From an uncultured bacterium (lineage in GTDB: Bacteria; Vulcanimicrobiota; Xenobia; Xenobiales; Xenobiaceae), in NCBI GenBank assembly GCA_934644775.1, contig CAKUDB010000033.1, positions 1-7,837 of the forward strand: a DNA stretch of 7,837 nucleotides, read 5' to 3'. The notes beneath the pieces were generated by a model. That model saw nothing but the letters and a program-made list of their open reading frames with translations, did not search any database and was not told the DNA's origin. The position numbers and the translations under genes were made by a program. This document shows, one piece after another, positions 1-7,000 of the stretch; the first letter of the stretch is position 1, and each line of letters starts with the position of its first letter.

Positions 1-486
1 TATTTTTCGCTAAAATGGTCTTGCAATCGCACCTGAACCTTGAAAATTGCATGACCGTCCGAACGGGATATGTCCCCTAGTGAAGTAACCGCCATGACCG
101 CGAAAGCGTGAGCGTACCAACGGGGACGAAACGCTGGGGTGAGAGTCCCGGGCAGGAACGACGTTCGGAAAGAGCGGCAAAATCGAAAGTCAAAATCAAA
201 GCAAGTGAAAACGGCGAAATAGTTTTCTGTCCTGTGCGGTTATCTGCACGAAATAGAGCGCTATCCAGCAGCGAACGACGTTTGTTGATTAGGATGATGT
301 TTCGCCGTTTCACGAAAAGACACACCAAACGGAAAAAGCGGAAGGTGCTGTCTGCGACCAACGTATCGTTGGCGGCATTTCCAGCAAAAAGCCGTGTATC
401 AAAAAACAGCGCCATATGGCGAACGGGTGTCACGATTTGACAAACCCATTTTACCATAGAGCGCACCGAAAAAACAGGAGGAAAGT
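1..486. other. Left-edge stretch with no convincing gene
   Basis: Almost 490 bases without a coding region I can defend. Open frames exist on both strands (108-440 on + from GTG, 77-466 on -), but neither has a ribosome binding site or a recognisable domain, and both give Arg/Lys- or Ser/Arg-rich translations typical of chance frames. The part at 50-150 contains several short dyads: CCGT/ACGG at 55-58 and 63-66, AGCGT/ACGCT at 105-109 and 131-135, and GGGAC/GTCCC at 123-127 and 145-149. The last two interleave as in a pseudoknot. This could be a transcribed leader or part of a mobile-element control region, but no integrase, relaxase or attachment site is visible. Confidence 0.5.
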
Positions 487-729
487 TTGAATATGAGAAA
501 ATCTGAAACCTATCGCAATGAGATCAAGTCCTACATTGTCCGCGCTGGCGTGACCATGACTGAGGTGGTGGACTACCTTTCTGATGAATACGGCTGGAGC
601 CGCAGCGTTTGGAGCCGCAGCGTTCCAAATCTCTCCGGCAAGCTCAAGCGCGGTTCGCTCCGCTATGGCGAGGCGGTGGAGCTGGCGGATGCGCTGGGAT
701 ATGACATCGTGTGGCAGAAAAGGCGTTAA
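487..729 (+). CDS. Small helix-turn-helix-like protein with internal duplication
   Basis: An 80-residue (TTG start at 487) or 78-residue (ATG start at 493) soluble protein with no signal peptide or membrane segment. AGGAGG at 476-481 is 5 nt from the TTG and 11 nt from the ATG, so the start is ambiguous. The C-terminal half, with NLSGKLKRG followed by AVELADALGYDIVW, resembles the last helices of XRE/lambda-repressor-like DNA-binding domains, in which a short loop follows the recognition helix and is followed by an 'ALG' helix. This is inference from pattern only. Residues WSRSV occur twice in a row because of a 15-bp tandem duplication at 595-624; with one copy removed the protein would read GWSRSVPNLSGKL. 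It lies 112 nt upstream of the nuclease gene, which has its own promoter, so the two need not form an operon. The protein could be a small regulator carried with the accessory segment. Confidence 0.75.
   Translation: MNMRKSETYRNEIKSYIVRAGVTMTEVVDYLSDEYGWSRSVWSRSVPNLSGKLKRGSLRYGEAVELADALGYDIVWQKRR
595..624. repeat. Perfect 15-bp tandem duplication inside the small HTH-like gene
   Basis: The unit TGGAGCCGCAGCGTT occurs at 595-609 and again, base for base, at 610-624. It is in frame, so it adds WSRSV without breaking the gene. Perfect identity suggests a recent slippage event. Confidence 0.95.
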
Positions 730-768
730 AGTTTCCGGCTGAAAACAACAAAAACAGAGGATTTCTCT

Positions 769-796
769 TTGGTTATTTCGGAGAAAGTGCTATAAA
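769..796 (+). promoter_or_regulatory. Promoter of the Mrr-like nuclease gene
   Basis: TTGGTT at 769-774, a 16-nt spacer, then TATAAA at 791-796 preceded by TGC, giving an extended -10. Transcription would start near 803, leaving a leader of about 40 nt. TTTCTC (762-767) and GAGAAA (781-786) form a 6-bp inverted repeat that flanks the -35 and runs into the spacer, where a repressor could sit. Confidence 0.6.
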
Positions 797-829
797 TCAA
801 ACATACAGATATGTACCTGCAAGACTATG

Positions 830-835
830 AGGAGG
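830..835 (+). promoter_or_regulatory. Ribosome binding site that decides the nuclease start
   Basis: AGGAGG sits 6 nt before ATG 842. The earlier in-frame ATG at 827 overlaps this site and cannot be served by it, so translation should start at 842. Confidence 0.85.
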
Positions 836-841
836 GAAAAC

Positions 842-1921
842 ATGAGAACCATGATAACGCATTCTCCTGAAGAAACACATCAGAATTGCAAATACTGGCT
901 TCACCGTATTTCCCATGAATGGGATGTATCATACAAATTACTTGCCGGAGGGTACCTTCCCATCGGCTGGTATGCGCTTGCGGGCAGCGGTATTGAAAAG
1001 GCTGCTGGCGATTGCAATATGCAGCGGTTTGAGGCAACTATGACCGAGTACGGGTATCAGGTGGCACGTTCACGTTGGAGCCTATGGAACTTCTTTAGAT
1101 TCTCTCCGGACGACTTCGTCGTTGTTCCCTTGTTTAATGGCGAGTTTTCGATTTACAAGGTTAAGAGAACCCCCATACCCATTACAGAGCTTGGTGGCTT
1201 CGTAGACTTCGCGTCAGACGATGGAAGCCGAATTATTCGTGACAAGGATGGGCTGCTACGGCGATATGAAAATAACGAGATGGTTGACGTAGGCTTTGTA
1301 GTTGAGGTGGAGGCCATAAAGGAGCATCTATCTCGATATGAATATGCCGACAGTAAGCTAACATCCAGAATGAAAATTCGCCAGACAAATGCAGATATTT
1401 CTGATCTTGCTGAGAGTGTTCAGAATGTAATTGGCGCGGAGTCTCCAATCAATCTGTATGCCACAGTTATTGAAGAACTGGCTGGCAGATTGCTGGAGGC
1501 AATTAAAGCGCAGCTTACCCCGGACAAGTTTGAGCTTCTGATTAAGTGGTACTTTGAAAAGCTTGGAGCATCCCGCACATTGCGCCCCAGCAAAAACAGC
1601 TCCGACAAGTGGGACGGTGCAGATGTTGACATAGTTGCCGAATTTGACGCCTTGAAAGTTGTATTTTATATTCAGGCAAAGCTCCACGACGATGTTACCT
1701 CCCAGTGGGCAGTTGAACAGATCTCAAAGTACAAAGATCAGCACGAGGTGTCTTCCGGCGAGTATACCGCTATTCCATGGGTAATATCGACAGCCAACGC
1801 TTTTTCAGCCGATGCAATTACAATGGCACAGGAAAGCAATGTACGTCTGGTCGCAGGTGGAGAATTTGGACGAATGCTAATTGACGCAGGAATTACGGAT
1901 ATTAACAGGGCGTTTGAGTAG
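842..1921 (+). CDS. Mrr-like restriction endonuclease with putative modified-DNA-reading N-terminus
   Basis: A 359-residue protein. The C-terminal third (about 222-359) matches the Mrr catalytic pattern of the PD-(D/E)xK fold: TPDKFELLIKWYF helix with E231, GADVDIVA with D261/D263 (likely metal-binding D263), then YIQAK with Q278 and K280, and a closing PWVIST...A...A segment in which Mrr proteins place a Rossmann-like beta-alpha unit. The N-terminal part (about 17-108) has WLHRISHEWDVSY, GYLPIGW and RSRWSLWNFF followed by a DDFVVVP...FSIYKV strand pair. This Trp-rich layout resembles PUA/EVE-like domains that read modified bases, but that is inference. A reader plus an Mrr nuclease would make a type IV (modification-dependent) restriction enzyme acting on incoming DNA in the cytoplasm. 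No methylase is visible beside it, which fits type IV. The gene has its own promoter and RBS and ends just before the broken phosphatase gene, as expected for an acquired defence gene. Confidence 0.8.
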   Translation: MRTMITHSPEETHQNCKYWLHRISHEWDVSYKLLAGGYLPIGWYALAGSGIEKAAGDCNMQRFEATMTEYGYQVARSRWSLWNFFRFSPDDFVVVPLFNGEFSIYKVKRTPIPITELGGFVDFASDDGSRIIRDKDGLLRRYENNEMVDVGFVVEVEAIKEHLSRYEYADSKLTSRMKIRQTNADISDLAESVQNVIGAESPINLYATVIEELAGRLLEAIKAQLTPDKFELLIKWYFEKLGASRTLRPSKNSSDKWDGADVDIVAEFDALKVVFYIQAKLHDDVTSQWAVEQISKYKDQHEVSSGEYTAIPWVISTANAFSADAITMAQESNVRLVAGGEFGRMLIDAGITDINRAFE

Positions 1922-1977
1922 ACACAAAACGCGGAGATATTCAACCGTACAAAAGCAACGCTGAAAATCTAAACAAA

Positions 1978-2304
1978 GTAAGTGATGAAGAATATAACAA
2001 TCCTGTCTATCCGCCGGTGCGCAAGTTGTTGGCTGCTAAAGGCATAAGTTGTGCTGGAAAACGAGCTCGCACTATGAATAGTGAAGACTATGCCAAATTT
2101 GATTATATTGTCGGTATGGATCGCTCCAATATGCGCTATATGCGTCAAATTTGCGGCGGCGATCCGGAAGGCAAGCTTAGTTTGCTAATGGATTATACTA
2201 AACGCCCCGGCGATGTGGCCGATCCTTGGTATACACGAAATTTTGAAGCCACTTGGCAAGATGTTAATGAAGGTTGCCAAGCCTTGCTGGAACAGCTTAT
2301 ATAG
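1978..2304 (+). pseudogene. Low-molecular-weight protein tyrosine phosphatase, 5'-truncated remnant
   Basis: The reading frame from about 1978 gives SDEEYNNPVYPPVRKLL, then ISCAGKRART, a YIVGMDRSNMRYM segment, GGDPEGKLSLLMDY and DVADPWY, ending EQLI at a TAG. This is the middle and end of an LMW-PTP (arsenate-reductase-like fold), an enzyme that removes phosphate from protein tyrosines. The DPWY stretch holds the general-acid Asp. Family members are about 150-160 residues and begin with the phosphate-binding loop CxxGNxCRS; here roughly the first 45 residues, including that loop and the nucleophilic Cys, are absent. The upstream frame stays open but its residues do not resemble the family, and there is no ribosome binding site near the in-frame GTG at 2017. 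The gene cannot make an active phosphatase. The break lies about 60 nt after the nuclease stop codon. Confidence 0.85.
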
Positions 2305-2346
2305 ACATTGACATATGCTGTCTACTTTTTTGTTGATGCTATCAGA

Positions 2347-2399
2347 GAAAAATAAGCGAAAAATATAAGTGAAAAATATATCTTTTGCATATATTTTTC
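2347..2399. repeat. GAAAAAT(A) repeats and 11-bp inverted repeat upstream of the alcohol dehydrogenase
   Basis: GAAAAATAA at 2347-2355, GAAAAATATA at 2358-2367 and again at 2371-2380 form a short tandem series. GAAAAATATAT (2371-2381) is exactly mirrored by ATATATTTTTC (2389-2399) across a 7-nt spacer. The right arm overlaps the likely -35 region. This may be an operator for the alcohol dehydrogenase promoter, or an AT-rich terminator for the phosphatase remnant. Confidence 0.6.
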
Positions 2400-2420
2400 T
2401 AACAATTTGCTTTTTATAAT
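2392..2420 (+). promoter_or_regulatory. Probable alcohol dehydrogenase promoter
   Basis: A consensus TATAAT lies at 2415-2420. At a 17-nt spacing the -35 would be TATTTT (2392-2397), which is poor, so the promoter may depend on an activator or on the adjacent repeats. The TTGCAT at 2385-2390 is too far away at 24 nt. Confidence 0.5.
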
Positions 2421-2435
2421 AGGGGAGGGAAAAGG

Positions 2436-2458
2436 GGCTTAAGGCAAAACCTTAGGCC
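2436..2458 (+). promoter_or_regulatory. Hairpin in the alcohol dehydrogenase 5' leader
   Basis: GGCTTAAGG (2436-2444) and CCTTAGGCC (2450-2458) pair over 9 bp with one G-U, around the loop CAAAA. No T-run follows, so it is not a terminator. It may stabilise the mRNA 5' end; the AGGAG ribosome binding site (2483-2487) stays free. Confidence 0.55.
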
Positions 2459-2496
2459 GGGGGACGGATTATAAATAAACGTAGGAGAGTGCTTAA

Positions 2497-3705
2497 ATGT
2501 TCGAGAAAAACGTTAATATTTACGACGTTAAAGAGATTAGAACTAGGACTACTGTTTACTTTGGCGTAGGCGCCATCGACAAGATGGTTGATATTGCTAA
2601 AGTTTTGAAGTCCAAAGGCGTAGACAAGGTGATCGTTATGTCTGGTCATCGTGCTTATAAGCTTACCGGCGCCTGGGATCACGTAGAAAAAGCCTTAAAA
2701 GATGCGGGCATTGGCTACATCAACTACGATAAGGTAACACCTAATCCCACTACTCATCATGTAAACGAAGCTGCTCAGATGGCTCGTGAGTTTGGTGCTA
2801 AGGCAGTTATCGCTATTGGTGGCGGTTCTCCCACCGATGCTGGCAAGTCTGTGGCTATCTTGTTAGAGTACCCCGGTAAGACCGCCAACGATATTTATGA
2901 ATTCACTTTTACGCCAGAAAAGGCTGCTCCTATTGTTTCTATCAATTTAACTCACGGTACCGGTACCGAAACTAACCGCTTTGCCGTAGTTAGTGTTCCT
3001 GAAAAGAACTTTAAGCCAGCTATCGCTTACGATTGCATCTATCCTATGTTTGCTATCGACGATCCGCAGCTTATGGTTAAGTTGTCTCCCAACCAGACTA
3101 GATATGTCTCTATCGACGCTGTCAACCACGTCATTGAAGCGGCCACTTCTAATGTTCTTTCTCCTTATACCATTACTTTGGCTCGCGATGTCATCCGCTT
3201 AGTCCATAAATACTTGCCTATGGCTTTGCAAAATCCCGAAGATTTGGAAGCCCGCTACTACTTAGCTTATGCAGCTATGATTGCTGGCGTTTGTTTCGAT
3301 AACGGTATGCTCCACTACACTCACGCTTTGGAGCACCCGCTTAGCGGCGTCAAGCCAGAGCTGGCTCACGGTCTTGGTCTCTCTATGCTCTTGCCTTCTG
3401 TTATCAATGTTATTTACAAAGACAGAGCTCACATCTTGGCCGATATCTTAGCTCCTATCAACCCTGATCTTTCCGGTGAAGCTTCCGAAGCTTACTTGGC
3501 TGCTAAGTCTGTCCAAGATTGGCTCTGCTCTGTAGGCGTACCTGAGAAACTTACCGACGAAGGTTTTACTGAAGCCGATGTAGATAAACTTACCGATTTG
3601 GTTTACACTACCCCCTCTTTGAGCGGACTTTTGGCCATTGCCCCTTCTGGCAATAGTCGTGAAATTGTGGAGACTATCTACAGAACTTCTCTCCAGCCCC
3701 TGTAA
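2497..3705 (+). CDS. Iron-containing alcohol dehydrogenase
   Basis: A 402-residue cytoplasmic enzyme of the group III (Fe-ADH) family, which reversibly reduces aldehydes to alcohols with NAD(P)H. The N-terminal dinucleotide-binding half carries GGGSPTDAGK (108-117) and the C-terminal helical half carries the metal site: D207 and H211 in SIDAVNHVIEA, H276 in THALEH and H291 in ELAHGLGLSMLLP, with the conserved H280 between them. The length is normal for the family. ATG 2497 is supported by AGGAG at 2483-2487 with 9 nt spacing. It is a single-gene unit, with a promoter and repeats upstream and a strong terminator at 3748-3799. Likely roles are fermentative ethanol/butanol formation or a diol/lactaldehyde-type reduction; the substrate cannot be read from the sequence. 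One extra residue lies in the loop between H280 and H291 compared with FucO-like enzymes. No Rex-type operator is obvious. Confidence 0.93.
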   Translation: MFEKNVNIYDVKEIRTRTTVYFGVGAIDKMVDIAKVLKSKGVDKVIVMSGHRAYKLTGAWDHVEKALKDAGIGYINYDKVTPNPTTHHVNEAAQMAREFGAKAVIAIGGGSPTDAGKSVAILLEYPGKTANDIYEFTFTPEKAAPIVSINLTHGTGTETNRFAVVSVPEKNFKPAIAYDCIYPMFAIDDPQLMVKLSPNQTRYVSIDAVNHVIEAATSNVLSPYTITLARDVIRLVHKYLPMALQNPEDLEARYYLAYAAMIAGVCFDNGMLHYTHALEHPLSGVKPELAHGLGLSMLLPSVINVIYKDRAHILADILAPINPDLSGEASEAYLAAKSVQDWLCSVGVPEKLTDEGFTEADVDKLTDLVYTTPSLSGLLAIAPSGNSREIVETIYRTSLQPL

Positions 3706-3747
3706 GCTGTGAAAAGAGGTAGTGAAGCTGTCTTAGCTTCCTAAAGG

Positions 3748-3799
3748 AGCGCCGCACTCATGTTTTAGGCTTAGGCCGGAGTGCGGCGCTTCTTTTTTT
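3748..3799 (+). terminator. Rho-independent terminator of the alcohol dehydrogenase gene
   Basis: AGCGCCGCACTC (3748-3759) and GAGTGCGGCGCT (3779-3790) form a perfect 12-bp GC-rich stem, followed by TCTTTTTTTG (3791-3800). The 19-nt loop contains GGCTTAGGCC, itself self-complementary. Confidence 0.93.
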
Positions 3800-3820
3800 G
3801 TTGTTTATTTCCGGCTTTAG

Positions 3821-3849
3821 TTGCGCCCTAAACATAAAATTGCTACTAT
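3821..3849 (+). promoter_or_regulatory. ileS promoter with extended -10
   Basis: TTGCGC at 3821-3826, a 17-nt spacer and TACTAT at 3844-3849, preceded by TGC. Transcription should begin around 3856, about 185 nt before the ileS start codon. Confidence 0.65.
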
Positions 3850-3855
3850 ATTTCG

Positions 3856-4040
3856 CAAGGTTTTGCAGTTTGAGCTCAAAACAGGGGAGGCATAAAGCTT
3901 TTCCGTCGCTTTTGAGAACGGCTGGCAACTGAGCTTTTTTGGCTTGTTCGCTCCTAGGAGGGCTCTTTTTTTTGTAAAGTGTCGTTTAAATCCGGGCGGG
4001 CCATTTTTTTAGATTAAATATCAAGACCAGAGGTTAAAAT
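3856..4040 (+). promoter_or_regulatory. Long ileS mRNA leader, possible attenuator
   Basis: A leader of about 185 nt without a gene. It contains three T-runs: 3935-3940, 3966-3973 and 4004-4010. Several mutually exclusive pairings are possible: CTCAAAA (3876-3882 region) with TTTTGAG (about 3909-3915), AGCTCA (3873-3878) with TGAGCT (3930-3935), and CCGT (3903-3906) with ACGG (3918-3921). GAGC (3931-3934) can also meet GCTC (3962-3965) just before the 8-T run. Competing hairpins ahead of T-runs are what transcription attenuators look like. The GGCTGGCAAC piece (3920-3929) vaguely recalls a T-box core but the consensus is not met. The ribosome binding site AGAGG is at 4029-4033. Confidence 0.45.
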
Positions 4041-7000
4041 ATGAACACCAGATTTCCCAATGTGGATCCTCGCGCCTCTTTACCATCTTTAGAAGAAGAG
4101 ACTCTAAAATTTTGGAAAGAAGAAAATATATTTGCCCAGTCTTTAGAGATACGCGAAGGCGCTCCTGAATTTGTCGTTTATGACGGCCCGCCTACTGCTA
4201 ACGGCAATCCTGGCGTTCATCACGTTCAAGCTCGTGCTTACAAAGATTTGTTCCCTCGCTATAAAACTATGCGCGGTTTCAAAGTGCGCCGCAAAGCTGG
4301 CTGGGACTGCCACGGTTTGCCTGTAGAAATTGAAGTCGAAAAGCGCTTAGGCTTTTCCGGCAAGCCTGCTATTGAAAAATACGGCATCGAGCCGTTTTGT
4401 AAAGAGTGCCGCCGCTCTGTCATGACTTACGAAGATGCTTGGCGTAAATTAACCGAGCGCATTGCTTATTGGACAGATTTAGACAACTGTTACATGACTA
4501 TGAGCAACGACTATGTCGAGAGCGTATGGTGGTCGTTAAAAGAGCTGTGGAATAAAGGTTTACTCTATTTAGGTTATAAGGTAGTGCCTTACTGCGCTCG
4601 CTGTGGTACGCCCCTTTCCAGCGCCGAAGCTGGCTCGGCCTACAAAGATGTAGAGGATCCTTCCCTTTATGTGCGTTTCCCCTTGAGCGAGCCGGAAAAG
4701 CTGGGCTTGCCTGCCCAAAGCGCCCTTTTAGTTTGGACTACTACTCCCTGGACTTTGCCCGGCAACGTAGCTGCTTGCGTCCATCCCGATTTAGAATATG
4801 TAGCTGCCAAACTTGAAGACGGTCGCGTCCTTATTTTGGCTCGCACTTTGTTGCGCCAGGCGTTAAATTTAGATGCTGAAGCTCCCGAGCCTGAAATTTT
4901 AGCTTCTTTCCAGGGCTCCGACTTGGTTGGTACTAAATACCAGGCTCCTTACCAATGGTACGATTTTGGCGAAAAAGTTGGCCATCGTGTGGTCAGTGGC
5001 TCTTTTGTTACTTCCGAAGACGGTTCCGGTATCGTCCATATCGCTCCAGCTTTCGGTGCCGACGACTTAGACGTAGGGCGCAAAAACGATTTGCCTATCG
5101 TCCACCCTGTCAAAACTGACGGCCATTTCCGCGACGACGCTCACTTTGTGGCTGGCTTGTGGTTCAAAGAAGCCGATCCTAAAATTATTGAGGATTTGAA
5201 AGAGCGCCAATTGCTCTTCCGTATCAAGAAGTATGCCCACACTTACCCTCACTGCTGGCGTTGCGGTACTCCTTTGCTTTATTACGCTACAGATTCTTGG
5301 TATATCAACAACACCAGCTTACAAAAGCGTTTAATTGAAAAGAACCAAGAGATCGATTGGCATCCGGCCCACATTAAGAATGGTCGTTATGGCGATTGGC
5401 TCAACAACTTAGTAGATTGGGCTATATCTCGTACCAGATATTGGGGTACTCCCTTGCCTATTTGGACTTGCCAAGAATGCGGCGAGCGCGAGGCTATAGG
5501 TTCGTATGCCGAATTGGCTGAGCGAGCTGAGCAAGATATCGATATCCATGCTGCCGATTTCGATCCTCACCGTCCTTACGTTGACAGAATTACCTTTAAG
5601 TGTAAAAAGTGCGGCCATACTATGCACCGTGTACCTGATGTAATCGATTGCTGGTACGATTCCGGATCCATGCCTTTTGCTCAGTTGCACTATCCTTTTG
5701 AAAATAAAGAACTTTTCGAAAAGTCTTATCCAGCCGATCTTATTTGCGAAGGATTAGACCAAACTCGCGGTTGGTTCAATTCTTTGCACCAGTTAGGGGT
5801 TATGCTCTTCGACAAAATTGCTTACAAGAGCGTTATTTGTCACGGTTTAGTCCTTGACGGCCAGGGTGAAAAGATGTCCAAGAGTCGCGGCAACGTGGTC
5901 AATCCTTGGGACGTTTTACAATCTCAGGGAGCCGACGCTATTCGTTGGTATCTCTATACTTCCGCTCCACCCGAATTAAGTCGCCGTTTCTCTGCTGAAT
6001 TAGTAGCCGAAGCTTCTAAGCATTTAAGCACTTGGTGGAATACTTGGCAATTCTTCTTACTTAACGCCAACGTAGCCGAAGTCGATTTAAGCGTACCTGC
6101 TCCTTCCGAGAGCTATACCGATTTAGATAAGTGGATCTTGGCTCGTTTGCAGCAAACTATTAAAGCTGTCAGCGACTATTTAGACGTTTACGATTTAACT
6201 AAAGCTGCTAAGAATTTGGAGAACTTTGTCGACGTACTTTCCAACTGGTACGTGCGCTTAAATCGTCGCCGCTTCTGGGAAAACGATTCGGCTGCTTACC
6301 ATACTCTCTATGAGTGCTTGGTCACTTTGGCTAAGTTACAAGCTCCTTTTACGCCTTTCTTGGCAGAAGAGGTGTGGCGTAACTTGGTTCTTAGTGTCGA
6401 TCCTAAAGCTCCTAAGAGCGTCCATTTGGCCTCTTGGCCCGAGTTTGACGAGAGTAAATTCGATTCTCAGTTATTGCAAGACGGCAATACGGCTATGCAA
6501 ATTATTTCTATCGGCCGTTCTGCCCGCGTAGCTTCCAAGCAAAAAGTGCGCCAGCCTTTGTCTGAAGTACTTATTGGCGTCACCACCGAAGCCGATCGCC
6601 GCAGCGTAGAGCGTTTCCGCGATTACGTACTCGACGAACTTAACGTAAAAGCCATTAAGTTTATCAGCGCCGAGCAAAACTTCTTAGATTATATCGTCAA
6701 GCCCAATTTGCCCACCGTCGGCCCTCGCTACGGCAAGCTTTTAGGAGCCATTCGCCAAGAGCTTTCTGGTGACAGAGCTAAAGAAATTGCTTTACAATCT
6801 TTAGACGGCCAAGAAGTTAAGCTCGATATTAAGGGAACTGAAGTTATTTTAGCTCCCACCGATCTGTTAGTTGAAATAAAATCTCCTGAAGGCTATGCCG
6901 CTTCAGTGGAAGGTTCTTTCGTTGTTGCTGTTTCTACGGTTATTACCGAAGATTTGCGCTTAGAGGGCTTGGCTCGCGACTTGGTTCGCAATATCCAAGA

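Noticed and set aside
108..440. Open reading frame of 110 codons on the + strand from GTG
   Set aside because: No Shine-Dalgarno before the GTG, an Arg/Lys-rich low-information translation and no known motif. I could not separate it from noise.
77..466. Open reading frame of 129 codons on the - strand
   Set aside because: No ribosome binding site, no recognisable domain, and it mirrors another open frame on the + strand; most likely chance.
2305..2496. Rex operator upstream of the alcohol dehydrogenase
   Set aside because: No TTGTTAA-N4-TTAACAA-like site was found; the dyad present has a different sequence.
2955..2967. GGTACCGGTACC double palindrome in the alcohol dehydrogenase gene
   Set aside because: Encodes the normal HGTGTE segment; chance outcome of codon use.
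3918..3935. T-box core in the ileS leader
   Set aside because: Only a partial match to GGGTGGNACCGCG, the N base does not fit tRNA-Ile A73, and no normal stem I fits in the short leader; kept only as a question.
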